DNA from: Streptomyces canus
Lineage (GTDB): Bacteria; Actinomycetota; Actinomycetes; Streptomycetales; Streptomycetaceae
Reading direction: 5' to 3'
Assembly: GCF_001514145.1 (NCBI RefSeq)
Contig: NZ_KQ948663.1
Location: forward strand, 288,438-352,437
Length of the DNA: 64,000 nucleotides
How positions within the stretch are numbered: position 1 is the first letter of the stretch; the number at the start of each line of letters is the position of its first letter. The notes under the pieces are model-generated. The model worked only from the letters and a program-made list of their open reading frames with translations. It was not told where the DNA came from and did not search any database. The translations under genes were made by a program, and so were the position numbers. Positions 41,832-53,504 of the stretch are shown here, piece by piece.

Positions 41832-42371
41832 GTGCGCGTACTCGGGGTGGACCCCGGACTGACGCGGTGCGGTGTCGGTGTGGTCGAAGGCGTCGCCGGC
41901 CGGCCGCTCACGATGATCGGCGTCGGGGTCGTACGCACGCCCGCGGACGCCGAGTTGGGGCAGCGGCTCGTCGCGATCGAGCAGGGCATCGAGCAGTGGC
42001 TGGACGAGCACCGGCCCGAATGCGTCGCTGTCGAGCGGGTGTTCAGCCAGCACAACGTCCGTACGGTGATGGGCACCGCCCAGGCCAGCGCCGTCGCGAT
42101 GCTGTGCGCCGCCCGCCGCGGCATCCCCGTCGCCCTGCACACCCCGAGCGAGGTCAAGGCCGCCGTCACCGGCAGCGGACGCGCCGACAAGGCCCAGGTC
42201 GGCGCCATGGTCACCCGCCTGCTGCGGCTCGACGCCCCGCCCAAGCCGGCCGACGCCGCCGACGCCCTCGCACTCGCCATCTGCCACATCTGGCGCGCAC
42301 CCGCACAGAACCGACTCCAGCAGGCCGTCGCCCTGCACGCAGCCACAGCACGGAAAGGCCGTACGGCATGA
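41832..42371 (+). CDS. ruvC: Holliday junction resolvase RuvC
   Basis: 179 residues. Catalytic acidic residues lie in MRVLGVDPGLTRCG (D7), VAVERVFSQHN and KPADAADALALAICH. RuvC cuts four-way junctions symmetrically together with RuvAB. GTG 41832 has GGGAGGGG upstream. It overlaps ruvA by 4 nt. Confidence 0.96.
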   Translation: MRVLGVDPGLTRCGVGVVEGVAGRPLTMIGVGVVRTPADAELGQRLVAIEQGIEQWLDEHRPECVAVERVFSQHNVRTVMGTAQASAVAMLCAARRGIPVALHTPSEVKAAVTGSGRADKAQVGAMVTRLLRLDAPPKPADAADALALAICHIWRAPAQNRLQQAVALHAATARKGRTA

Positions 42372-42973
42372 TCGCCTTTGTGAGCGGCACGGTCGCCGCA
42401 CTCGCTCCCGACGCCGCCGTGCTCGAGGTCGGCGGTGTCGGCATGGCAGTGCAATGCACGCCGAACACGCTGTCGACGCTCCGCCTCGGCAAGCCCGCCA
42501 AGCTCGCCACCTCCCTCGTCGTACGGGAGGACTCCCTCACCCTCTACGGCTTCGTCGACGACGACGAGCGCCAGGTCTTCGAACTGCTGCAGACCGCGAG
42601 TGGAGTCGGCCCGCGGCTGGCCCAGTCCATGCTGGCGGTGCACGCGCCCGACGCGCTGCGCCGAGCGGTGGCCACGGGTGACGAGAAGGCGCTCATCGCC
42701 GTACCCGGCATCGGCAAGAAGGGCGCCCAGAAGCTGCTCCTGGAGCTGAAGGACCGGCTGGGCGAGCCGATCGGCGCGCCCGCGATCGGCGCTCCGGTCA
42801 CCCAGGGCTGGCGCGACCAGCTGCACGCCGCCCTGATCGGCCTCGGATACGCCACGCGCGAGGCCGACGAGGCCGTCACCGCCGTCGCCCCGCAGGCAGA
42901 GGCGACCGAGGGCACACCCCAGGTCGGCCAGTTGCTGAAGGCGGCCCTCCAGACCCTGAACCGCGCCCGCTGA
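42368..42973 (+). CDS. ruvA: Holliday junction DNA helicase subunit RuvA
   Basis: 201 residues. The N-terminal OB domain (MIAFVSGTVAALAPDAAVLE) is followed by helix-hairpin-helix motifs (ASGVGPRLAQSML and VPGIGKKGAQKLLLELKDRL) and a C-terminal domain that binds RuvB. A Pro/Ala/Gly linker near residue 140 separates domains II and III. ATG 42368 overlaps ruvC. Confidence 0.96.
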   Translation: MIAFVSGTVAALAPDAAVLEVGGVGMAVQCTPNTLSTLRLGKPAKLATSLVVREDSLTLYGFVDDDERQVFELLQTASGVGPRLAQSMLAVHAPDALRRAVATGDEKALIAVPGIGKKGAQKLLLELKDRLGEPIGAPAIGAPVTQGWRDQLHAALIGLGYATREADEAVTAVAPQAEATEGTPQVGQLLKAALQTLNRAR

Positions 42974-42998
42974 CCCACCCGACACAGAGGCACACCAC

Positions 42999-44069
42999 AT
43001 GAACTGGGACGACACCACCGACGCGACCGCCTCCGAGCGGCTCGTCGGTGCGTCCGCCGACCGTGAGGACCAGGCGGTGGAGGCCGCCCTGCGCCCCAAG
43101 GACCTGGACGAGTTCATCGGCCAGGAGAAGGTGCGCGAACAGCTCGACCTGGTGCTCAGGGCGGCACGCGCGCGGGGGGCCACCGCCGATCACGTGCTGC
43201 TCTCCGGCGCCCCCGGCCTCGGTAAGACCACCCTGTCGATGATCATCGCGGCCGAGATGAACGCCCCGATCCGGATCACCAGCGGCCCCGCCATCCAGCA
43301 CGCCGGCGACCTCGCGGCGATCCTCTCCTCCCTCCAGGAGGGCGAGGTCCTCTTCCTCGACGAGATCCACCGCATGTCGCGGCCCGCCGAAGAGATGCTC
43401 TACATGGCGATGGAGGACTTCCGCGTCGACGTCATCGTCGGCAAGGGCCCCGGCGCCACCGCCATCCCGCTGGAGCTGCCCCCGTTCACGCTGGTCGGCG
43501 CCACCACGCGCGCGGGCCTGCTGCCGCCTCCGCTGCGCGACCGTTTCGGCTTCACCGCGCACATGGAGTTCTACGAACCCGCCGAGCTGGAGCGCGTCAT
43601 CCACCGCTCCGCCAACCTGCTCGACGTCGAGATCGGTTCCGACGGCGCCGCCGAGATCGCGGGCCGCTCCCGCGGCACGCCCCGTATCGCCAACCGTCTG
43701 CTGCGCCGGGTCCGGGACTACGCCCAGGTCAGGGCTGACGGAGTCATCACACGCGACATCGCCGCGGCAGCGCTCAAGGTCTACGAGGTCGACGCCCGCG
43801 GCCTCGACCGCCTCGACCGCGGAGTCCTGGAGGCCCTGCTCAAGCTCTTCGGCGGCGGCCCGGTCGGCCTGTCCACGCTCGCGGTCGCGGTGGGGGAGGA
43901 GCGCGAGACCGTCGAGGAGGTGGCCGAACCCTTCCTCGTGCGCGAGGGTCTCCTCGCCCGCACGCCCCGCGGACGGGTCGCCACTCCCGCCGCATGGGCA
44001 CATCTCGGCCTCACCCCGCCCCGCTCGGCGTCCACAGGAAACGGACAACAAGACCTGTTCGGGACGTGA
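42999..44069 (+). CDS. ruvB: Holliday junction branch migration ATPase RuvB
   Basis: 356 residues. Walker A is SGAPGLGKTTLS, Walker B FLDEIHRM, sensor 1 LVGATTRAGLL, arginine finger region PPLRDRFGF, and a winged-helix C-terminal domain. Rings of RuvB pump DNA through the RuvA-bound junction. It starts 25 nt after ruvA. Confidence 0.97.
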   Translation: MNWDDTTDATASERLVGASADREDQAVEAALRPKDLDEFIGQEKVREQLDLVLRAARARGATADHVLLSGAPGLGKTTLSMIIAAEMNAPIRITSGPAIQHAGDLAAILSSLQEGEVLFLDEIHRMSRPAEEMLYMAMEDFRVDVIVGKGPGATAIPLELPPFTLVGATTRAGLLPPPLRDRFGFTAHMEFYEPAELERVIHRSANLLDVEIGSDGAAEIAGRSRGTPRIANRLLRRVRDYAQVRADGVITRDIAAAALKVYEVDARGLDRLDRGVLEALLKLFGGGPVGLSTLAVAVGEERETVEEVAEPFLVREGLLARTPRGRVATPAAWAHLGLTPPRSASTGNGQQDLFGT

Positions 44070-44127
44070 CGAGATCGTGACGGCGCGGGCATTGGCCGGG
44101 TCAGGAACCCTGGTGCCATGCTGAGCG

Positions 44128-44157
44128 TTGTTCCCTGCGCGCGGACTCGCTTAGACT
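44128..44157 (+). promoter_or_regulatory. Promoter of yajC-secD-secF
   Basis: TTGTTC (44128-44133) and TAGACT (44152-44157), 18 nt apart, give a leader of about 80 nt before yajC. A small CCGCC/GGCGG hairpin follows. Confidence 0.55.
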
Positions 44158-44243
44158 CCGCCGATGCCGCCTTTGTCGGCGGCAGACATACCCCCAACCA
44201 TCAGGCCGCTCACCTCGCGGTCGCGTGAAGGAAGTACCGACCC

Positions 44244-44771
44244 GTGAGTCTCGTGACCCTCCTCCCGTTCATCGTGCTCATCGGGGCCATGTTCCTGATG
44301 ACCCGCTCGGCCAAGAAGAAGCAGCAGCAGGCCGCGAGCATGCGGAACGACATGCAGCCCGGCAGTGGCGTCCGCACCATCGGGGGCATGTACGCCACTG
44401 TCAAGGAGGTCAACGAGGACACGGTCCTCCTCGACGCCGGTCCCGGCATCGATCTTCTCTTCGCGAAGAACGCCATCGGTGCCGTCCTGTCCGACGACGA
44501 GTACAACCGCATCGTCCACGGCATCGAGCACGACCTGAAGTCCGACTCCGACGTCGTCCCGGACGACGCCTCCTCCCTCTCCGAGACCGACGAGTCCGCC
44601 GACGAAGCTGCCGCCGCCTCCGACGAGAAGTCCGTCGACCTCGGTAAGAAGGACACGGCCGAGGAGCCCGCCGACGACGCGCCCGCCAAGGCCGACGCCG
44701 AGAGCGAGGCAGCCGAGGCGAAGTCGGACGACGAGCCGAAGAAGACCGACGGCGACTCCGACGCGAAGTAG
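44244..44771 (+). CDS. yajC: Preprotein translocase accessory subunit YajC
   Basis: 175 residues. One N-terminal membrane helix (LVTLLPFIVLIGAMFLM) is followed by basic RSAKKKQQQ, the conserved GSGVRTIGGMYATVKEVNED core, and a long acidic Glu/Asp/Ala tail from about residue 95 that is longer than in most YajC proteins. It associates with SecDF in the cell membrane. GTG 44244 starts the yajC-secD-secF set. Confidence 0.93.
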   Translation: MSLVTLLPFIVLIGAMFLMTRSAKKKQQQAASMRNDMQPGSGVRTIGGMYATVKEVNEDTVLLDAGPGIDLLFAKNAIGAVLSDDEYNRIVHGIEHDLKSDSDVVPDDASSLSETDESADEAAAASDEKSVDLGKKDTAEEPADDAPAKADAESEAAEAKSDDEPKKTDGDSDAK

Positions 44772-44902
44772 TCGCACTCCGGGACGCGCGGACGAGCTCC
44801 GCGCGTCCGGGACCTGCGCGGCTCGCACGGGATCCCGACACCAGTCATGGCCGCCCGCCCGCCGACCCGGCGCGAGAGTGGCCCGAGAGGGAGTACGAGA
44901 AG

Positions 44903-46666
44903 GTGGCAGCACCTAAAAGGGGCCGGAGCGCGAGTGCCCAGAGCAAGCCAGGGCGCGCGCTGGCCCTGATCCTGATCGCCATCGTGGCGCTCACCGGTGG
45001 AATGTTCCTCTCCGGACACACCACCCCGCGCCTCGGCATCGACCTTGCCGGAGGCACCAGCATCACGCTGGAGGCCAAGGCCGACCAGGGGTCCGCGATC
45101 AACAAGGCCAACATGGACACCGCGGTCGAGATCATGAACCGTCGTGTCAACGGCCTGGGCGTCTCCGAGGCGGAGGTGCAGACCCAGGGTGATCGCAACA
45201 TCATCGTGAACATCCCCAAGGGCACCAACTCCAAGGAGGCCCGCGACCAGGTCGGCACCACCGCCAAGCTGTACTTCCGTCCAGTCCTGGCCCAGGAGGC
45301 CACCGGCAGCGCCGCGGCCACCTCGCCGAGCCCGTCCGCGAGCGGCTCCTCGACCGCGTCCCCGAGCCCCTCCGCGAGCAAGTCCGGCTCCACCGGCGAG
45401 AAGGCGACCTCGTCGTCCTCCCCGTCGGCCTCCGCCACCTCGCAGGGCCGCGCCGTCACCGACGCGCTGAAGGCGGACTCCACGCCGTCGGCGTCGGCGA
45501 GCGCGTCGAGCTCCGCGTCCCCGTCGGCTCCCGCGACCGGCGGCACCGACACCTCCTCCGCCCAGGCCAAGCTCCAGGCCCAGTACACCGCTCTGGACTG
45601 CTCCAAGAAGGCGCAGCGCACCACCGCGGGCGAGGGTGCCAAGCCGGCCGACACCACTCTGGGCTGCGGCGAGATCTCCGGCGTCTGGTACAAGTACCTG
45701 CTCGGCCCGGCCGCCGTCGACGGCACCGAGGTCAAGAAGGCCCAGGCGGTCTTCGACACGCAGACTGCCGCCGGCTGGCAGGTCACCATGACCTTCAACG
45801 GCAAGGGCTCCAAGAAGTTCGCGGACATCACGGGCCAGCTCGCGAAGAACACCCAGCCGCAGAACGAGTTCGGCATCGTCCTCGACGGCGAGGTCGTCTC
45901 CAGCCCCTACGTCAGCTCCTCGATCACCGGCGGCAGCGCCCAGATCTCCGGCAGCTTCACGCAGGACGAGGCCCAGAACCTCGCCAACATGCTGTCGTAC
46001 GGCGCCCTCCCGCTCTCCTTCCAGGAGCAGAGCGTGACCACGGTGACCGCCGCGCTCGGCGGTGACCAGCTGCACGCCGGTCTCCTCGCCGGCGCCATCG
46101 GCCTCCTTCTGGTCGTCATCTACCTGGTGGCCTACTACCGGGGCCTGTCCCTCGTCGCGATGGCCTCGCTGCTCGTCTCCGGCATCCTCACCTACGTGCT
46201 CATGGCGCTGCTCGGCCCGGCCATCGGCTTCGCGCTGAACCTGCCGGCCGTGTGCGGTGCCATCGTCGCCATCGGTATCACCGCGGACTCGTTCATCGTG
46301 TACTTCGAACGCATAAGGGACGAGATCCGCGAGGGACGCTCGCTGCGCCCCGCCGTCGAGCGGGCTTGGCCGCGTGCCCGGCGCACCATCCTGGTCTCCG
46401 ACTTCGTGTCGTTCCTCGCCGCCGCGGTGCTGTTCACCGTGACGGTCGGCAAGGTCCAGGGCTTCGCGTTCACGCTCGGTCTGACCACCGTGCTCGACGT
46501 CGTCGTGGTCTTCTTCTTCACCAAGCCGCTGATGACGCTGCTGGCCCGTCGGAAGTTCTTCGCGAGCGGCAGCAAGTGGTCCGGCCTCGACCCGAAGAGT
46601 CTGGGTGCCAAGCCGCCGCTGCGCCGTACCCGCCGTTCCGGCCCCGTTGAGACGAAGGAGGCGTGA
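44903..46666 (+). CDS. secD: Protein translocase subunit SecD
   Basis: 587 residues. An N-terminal helix is followed by the P1 head (GIDLAGGTSITLEAKAD), then a Ser/Pro/Ala/Thr-rich low-complexity insertion at about residues 130-220. The C-terminal part has five transmembrane helices with the conserved LPLSFQEQSVTTVTAALGGD and the IGITADSFIVYFERIRDE motif. SecDF uses the proton gradient to pull exported proteins to the outside. The start is GTG, and secF follows with its best start 2 nt after the stop. Confidence 0.95.
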   Translation: MAAPKRGRSASAQSKPGRALALILIAIVALTGGMFLSGHTTPRLGIDLAGGTSITLEAKADQGSAINKANMDTAVEIMNRRVNGLGVSEAEVQTQGDRNIIVNIPKGTNSKEARDQVGTTAKLYFRPVLAQEATGSAAATSPSPSASGSSTASPSPSASKSGSTGEKATSSSSPSASATSQGRAVTDALKADSTPSASASASSSASPSAPATGGTDTSSAQAKLQAQYTALDCSKKAQRTTAGEGAKPADTTLGCGEISGVWYKYLLGPAAVDGTEVKKAQAVFDTQTAAGWQVTMTFNGKGSKKFADITGQLAKNTQPQNEFGIVLDGEVVSSPYVSSSITGGSAQISGSFTQDEAQNLANMLSYGALPLSFQEQSVTTVTAALGGDQLHAGLLAGAIGLLLVVIYLVAYYRGLSLVAMASLLVSGILTYVLMALLGPAIGFALNLPAVCGAIVAIGITADSFIVYFERIRDEIREGRSLRPAVERAWPRARRTILVSDFVSFLAAAVLFTVTVGKVQGFAFTLGLTTVLDVVVVFFFTKPLMTLLARRKFFASGSKWSGLDPKSLGAKPPLRRTRRSGPVETKEA

Positions 46667-46668
46667 GC

Positions 46669-47775
46669 ATGTCGAAACTCGGCAACCTCGGCGCCCGACT
46701 GCACCGTGGCGAGATCAGCTACGACTTCATCGGTCACCGCAAGCTCTGGTACGGCATCTCGATCCTGATCACCATCACGGCGATCCTGGGCCTCGCGGTA
46801 CGCGGCCTCAACATGGGCATCGACTTCCAGGGCGGCGCGGTCTTCACCACCGAGAAGACCAGCATCTCGGTCTCCCAGGCCGAGGACTACGCGAAGGAAG
46901 CCTCCGGCCACGACGCCGTCGTGCAGAAGCTCGGCAACGGCACGCTGCGCATCCAGATCGCCGGCATGGACACCAAGCAGTCCGACCAGATCAAGACGGA
47001 CCTGGCCAAGGACTTCAAGGTCGACCCGGAGAGCATCGCCGCCGACCTGGTCGGACCCAGCTGGGGCGACCAGATCGCCAACAAGGCCTGGCAGGGTCTG
47101 GCGATCTTCATGGTCCTCGTCGTGATCTATCTGGCGATCGCCTTCGAGTGGCGTATGGCCATCGCGGCGCTCGTCGCCCTGATCCACGACATCACCATCA
47201 CCGTCGGCATCTACGCCCTCGTCGGCTTCGAGGTCACGCCGGGTACGGTGATCGGTCTGCTGACCATCCTCGGTTACTCGCTCTACGACACGGTGGTCGT
47301 CTTCGACTCCCTCAAGGAGCAGACGAAGGACATCACCAAACAGAACCGCTGGACCTACAGCGACATCGCCAACCGCTCGATCAACGGCACCCTGGTCCGC
47401 TCGATCAACACCACGGTGGTCGCGCTGCTGCCGGTGGCGGGCCTGCTGTTCATCGGTGGCGGCTTCCTCGGCGCGGGCACGCTCAACGACATCTCGCTGT
47501 CGCTGTTCGTCGGTCTCGCCGCCGGTGCGTACTCCTCGATCTTCATCGCCACGCCGCTCGTCGCCGACCTCAAGGAGCGCGAGCCGGCGATGAAGGCCCT
47601 CAGGAAGCGGGTCCTGGCCAAGCGTGCCCAGGCGTCCGTCGAGGAGGAGATGGCCGACGCGCGTCCCGTCTCCGACGAGCCGGACGACGACGCCGCCCAC
47701 GCGGTCGTCGGTCCGCGCACCCAGCCCGCGTCCCGGGGCCGGGGCCGTGGCCGTCCCTCGGGGAAGCGCCGATGA
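46669..47775 (+). CDS. secF: Protein translocase subunit SecF
   Basis: 368 residues from ATG 46669, which is 7 nt after AAGGAGG; GTG 46663, overlapping the secD stop, is too close to the ribosome binding site. It has the LNMGIDFQGGAVF head motif, then six transmembrane helices with LTILGYSLYDTVVVFDSLKE. The tail is Arg/Pro/Asp-rich. The stop overlaps the apt start by 4 nt. Confidence 0.94.
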   Translation: MSKLGNLGARLHRGEISYDFIGHRKLWYGISILITITAILGLAVRGLNMGIDFQGGAVFTTEKTSISVSQAEDYAKEASGHDAVVQKLGNGTLRIQIAGMDTKQSDQIKTDLAKDFKVDPESIAADLVGPSWGDQIANKAWQGLAIFMVLVVIYLAIAFEWRMAIAALVALIHDITITVGIYALVGFEVTPGTVIGLLTILGYSLYDTVVVFDSLKEQTKDITKQNRWTYSDIANRSINGTLVRSINTTVVALLPVAGLLFIGGGFLGAGTLNDISLSLFVGLAAGAYSSIFIATPLVADLKEREPAMKALRKRVLAKRAQASVEEEMADARPVSDEPDDDAAHAVVGPRTQPASRGRGRGRPSGKRR

Positions 47776-48320
47776 CCGAGCTCACCGACATCACCTCGTT
47801 GCTGCTCAGCCGTATCCGTGATGTGGCCGACCATCCGGAGCCGGGGGTGATGTTCAAGGACATCACCCCGCTCCTGGCGGACCCGGCGGCGTTCTCGGCG
47901 CTCACCGACGCGCTGGCGGCCGTCGCGGCGAGCACCGGCGCCACGAAGGTGGTCGGCCTGGAGGCCCGGGGCTTCATCCTCGGCGCCCCGGTCGCGATCC
48001 GCGCGGGTCTCGGCTTCATCCCCGTGCGGAAGGCGGGCAAGCTCCCCGGAGCGACCCTCAGCCAGGCGTACGACCTGGAGTACGGCTCGGCGGAGATCGA
48101 GGTGCACGCGGAGGACCTGTCCGCCGACGACCGCATCCTGATCGTCGACGACGTCCTGGCCACCGGCGGCACCGCCGAGGCCTCGATCGAGCTGATCCGC
48201 CGAGCGGGCGCCGAGGTCGCCGGCCTCGCGGTCCTGATGGAGCTGGGTTTCCTGGGCGGCCGGGCCCGCCTGGAGCCGGCTCTGGCCGGAGCCCCGCTGG
48301 AGTCACTCCTCAAGGTCTGA
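47772..48320 (+). CDS. apt: Adenine phosphoribosyltransferase
   Basis: 182 residues. The PRPP-binding loop is ILIVDDVLATGGTAEAS, with VVGLEARGFILGAPVA and the FIPVRKAGKLPG loop. It converts adenine and PRPP to AMP. ATG 47772 overlaps secF by 4 nt. The secD-secF-apt-relA order is conserved in Streptomyces. Confidence 0.96.
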   Translation: MTELTDITSLLLSRIRDVADHPEPGVMFKDITPLLADPAAFSALTDALAAVAASTGATKVVGLEARGFILGAPVAIRAGLGFIPVRKAGKLPGATLSQAYDLEYGSAEIEVHAEDLSADDRILIVDDVLATGGTAEASIELIRRAGAEVAGLAVLMELGFLGGRARLEPALAGAPLESLLKV

Positions 48321-48339
48321 CCCCCAGCAAGCCCCGCAC

Positions 48340-48371
48340 GAACGGCCGTCCCTCTTCGGGGACGGCCGTTC
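48340..48371 (+). terminator. Terminator after apt
   Basis: Perfect 13-bp arms GAACGGCCGTCCC (48340-48352) and GGGACGGCCGTTC (48359-48371). Confidence 0.8.
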
Positions 48372-48498
48372 GCAGGTGAACCGGGCACTGCCCGCCGCGG
48401 TACCAGGGAAACCTCAGGAATCACGCGAGAGCCCCTCTTGTTGCACTCATAGACGTCTCTCACATCGGGCTGAAGGCGATCCCGGGGCGCAGGATCGC

Positions 48499-48504
48499 TA
48501 CCAT
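48499..48504 (+). promoter_or_regulatory. Candidate -10 box of relA
   Basis: TACCAT, 51 nt before the TTG start. No good -35 box is visible, so an activator or alternative sigma factor is possible. Confidence 0.3.
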
Positions 48505-48554
48505 GGGGTCTCCGGAGCCTGACCGGGGACCCGGATCGCGCACGAGGAGTCCTC

Positions 48555-51089
<2,535 letters not shown>

Positions 51090-51096
51090 AAGACAC

Positions 51097-51135
51097 GTGA
51101 AAGGGCCCCGCACCCACGGTGCGGGGCCCTTTCAC
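51097..51135. terminator. Bidirectional terminator between relA and DUF349 gene
   Basis: Perfect 18-bp arms (51097-51114 and 51118-51135) around a CAC loop, just after both convergent stops. Confidence 0.88.
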
Positions 51136-51143
51136 ATACGGCT

Positions 51144-52373
51144 TCAGCCGCCGAACTCCTGGAGACCCTTGAGCGCCTGGTCCAGGAGCGCCTGGCGGCC
51201 CTCCAGCTCACGCTCCAGCTTGTCGGCCCTGGCGTTGTTGCCCTGGGCGCGTGCCTGGTCGATCTGGCCCCTGAGCTTGTCCACGGCGGCCTGGAGCTGG
51301 CCGGTCAGACCCGCGGCACGCGCGCGTGCCTCCGGGTTGGTCCGGCGCCACTCGGTCTCCTCGGCCTCCTGGAGGGCGCGCTCGACGGTGTGCATCCGGC
51401 CCTCGACCTTCGGCCGGGCGTCCCGCGGGACGTGACCGATGGCCTCCCAGCGCTCGTTGATCGTGCGGAAGGCGGCGCGGGCGCTCTTCAGGTCGCCGAT
51501 CGGCAGGAGCTTCTCGGCCTCCTCGGCCAGCTCCTCCTTCAGCTTGAGGTTCTCGGTCTGCTCGGCGTCCCGCTCGGCGAAGACCGAGCTGCGGGCGGCG
51601 AAGAACACGTCCTGGGCGCCGCGGAAGCGGTTCCACAGGTCGTCCTCGTGCTCGCGCTGGGCGCGGCCGGCCGCCTTCCACTCGGCCATCAGCTCGCGGT
51701 AGCGCGCGGCCGTCGGGCCCCAGTCCGTCGAGCCGGACAGCGCCTCGGCCTCGCCGACCAGGCGTTCCTTGGTCCTGCGGGCGTCCTCGCGCTGCGCGTC
51801 CAGCGACGCGAAGTGGGCCTTGCGGCGCTTGGAGAACGCCGAGCGGGCGTGCGAGAAGCGGTGCCACAGCTCGTCGTCCGACTTGCGGTCCAGGCGCGGC
51901 AGACCCTTCCAGGTGTCCACCAGTGCGCGCAGCCGCTCACCGGCGGCCCGCCACTGGTCGGACTGGGCCAGCTCCTCCGCCTCGACGACCAGCGCCTCCT
52001 TGGCGTGCCGGGCCTCGTCGGACTGCTTGGCGCGCTGCTGCTTGCGCTCCTCGCGGCGCTTGTCGACGGTCTCCACGAGCTTGTCCAGCCGCACCTTGAG
52101 CGCGGCCAGGTCGCCGACCGCGTGATGCGCGTCGACCTGCTCGCGGATGTGGTCGATGGCCGCCTGAGCGTCCTTCGCCGACAGGTCGGTGGTCTTCACT
52201 CGCTTCTCGAGGAGGCCGATCTCGACAACCAGGCCCTCGTACTTGCGCTCGAAGTAGGCCAGGGCTTCCTCGGGGGAGCCGGCCTGCCAGGAACCGACGA
52301 CCTGCTCGCCGTCGGCCGTACGCACGTACACGGTCCCCGTCTCGTCGACGCGGCCCCACGGGTCGCTGCTCAC
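51144..52373 (-). CDS. DUF349-repeat protein
   Basis: 409 residues from GTG 52373, which has AGGAGG 4 nt upstream; an open extension to 52475 lacks such a site. The protein begins VSSDPWGRVDETGTVYV and then is almost wholly helical, with several DUF349 repeats (for example AQSDQWRAAGERLRALVDTW, WGPTAARYRELMAEWKAAGR and LKSARAAFRTINERWEAIG). The family is cytoplasmic and of unknown function; the highly charged coiled-coil character suggests nucleic-acid or scaffold interaction. Confidence 0.85.
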   Translation of the reverse strand: MSSDPWGRVDETGTVYVRTADGEQVVGSWQAGSPEEALAYFERKYEGLVVEIGLLEKRVKTTDLSAKDAQAAIDHIREQVDAHHAVGDLAALKVRLDKLVETVDKRREERKQQRAKQSDEARHAKEALVVEAEELAQSDQWRAAGERLRALVDTWKGLPRLDRKSDDELWHRFSHARSAFSKRRKAHFASLDAQREDARRTKERLVGEAEALSGSTDWGPTAARYRELMAEWKAAGRAQREHEDDLWNRFRGAQDVFFAARSSVFAERDAEQTENLKLKEELAEEAEKLLPIGDLKSARAAFRTINERWEAIGHVPRDARPKVEGRMHTVERALQEAEETEWRRTNPEARARAAGLTGQLQAAVDKLRGQIDQARAQGNNARADKLERELEGRQALLDQALKGLQEFGG

Positions 52374-52505
52374 AGCGCCTCCTCCACATGATGCCGAGAG
52401 GCTCCAGCGCCCCCGGGCATCGTCCACAGTTTCGTCACGGCCAACATAGGCGACCGGCGGGTTGCCTGTCCGCATCCCGCGCGACCGAAATTTCGCACTT
52501 GGCGG

Positions 52506-53324
52506 TCAGGATTTGCTGACCGTCGCCTTGTTGATCACGACGGTCGCGTTCGGCGCGCCGTCGCCCGCGCCGGTGCTCTCACCGGCCGCGGCGATCTTCT
52601 TCAGCACCTTCATACCGGATTCCGAGATGGTGCCGAACGGGGTGTAGCTCGGAGGGAGCTGGCTGTCCTGGTAGACGAGGAAGAACTGGCTCCCGCCGGT
52701 GTGCGCCTGCCCGGTGTTCGCCATCGCGACGGTGCCCGCCGGGTAGACGTTGCTCTTGAGGCTCTTGTCCTTCAGGTTCTCGTCCGGGATGGTGTAGCCC
52801 GGTCCGCCGCTGCCGGAGCCCGTCGGGTCGCCGCACTGCAGGACGTAGATGCCGTTGGTGGTGAGCCGGTGGCACTTGGTGTGGTCGAAGAAGCCCTTGT
52901 TCGCCAGGAAGTCGAACGAGTTCACGGTGTGCGGGGCCGCCGACGTCTTCAGCGCGATGTCGATCTCACCGCAGGTCGTGGCCAGCTTCATCGTGTACTT
53001 CGCCGACTTGTCGATGGACATCGCCGGCTCCTTCTTCCAGGTCTGCGTCTCGACCTTGCCGGGGGCCGCCTTGTCGCACGGGTCCGGCGCCTTGCTGGAC
53101 GGCGCCGCGCTGGGAGTGGTCTCCGCGCTCGCACTGGCCTTGTCGTCGTCCTTCATGACCCCGGACGTGTAGAGCGCCAGGCTGCCCACCAGTATCACGC
53201 CGAGCACCGACGCGATCACAGAGTTGCGTACACGGGCCTTGCGGCGCGCGGCCGTGCGCCGCTGCTGCTGCCGCAAGAACTTCTCCCGCGCGAGCTGCCG
53301 CTTCCGCTGTTCCTGGGTGACCAC
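52506..53324 (-). CDS. Membrane-anchored cyclophilin-type peptidyl-prolyl isomerase
   Basis: 272 residues. A basic N-terminus (QRKRQLAREKFLRQQQRR) and one transmembrane helix (IASVLGVILVGSLALYTS) precede an Ala/Ser/Asp linker. The cyclophilin domain runs from about residue 108: TCGEIDIALKTSAAPHTVNS, FFDHTKCHRLT, and GGSQFFLVYQDSQLPPSYTPFG. The usual active-site arginine (FHR) appears as CHR. It should assist folding of exported proteins. GTG 53324 has GAGGAGAG upstream. Confidence 0.9.
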   Translation of the reverse strand: MVTQEQRKRQLAREKFLRQQQRRTAARRKARVRNSVIASVLGVILVGSLALYTSGVMKDDDKASASAETTPSAAPSSKAPDPCDKAAPGKVETQTWKKEPAMSIDKSAKYTMKLATTCGEIDIALKTSAAPHTVNSFDFLANKGFFDHTKCHRLTTNGIYVLQCGDPTGSGSGGPGYTIPDENLKDKSLKSNVYPAGTVAMANTGQAHTGGSQFFLVYQDSQLPPSYTPFGTISESGMKVLKKIAAAGESTGAGDGAPNATVVINKATVSKS

Positions 53325-53504
53325 GGGGTTCTCTCCTCATGCGTCTCGTACGCCGACCGGTACGCATGCGTCCTATGAACCGACCGCCTGCGTGTGCCCC
53401 GTACCGTATATGGGTTCGCTGAGGAATCGGCAGCGCCGGTAGGCTCTGACCACTGGGGCAGCCGCCCGGAAGACCGCCCGTACCTAGACAAACCGAGGAC
53501 GATC

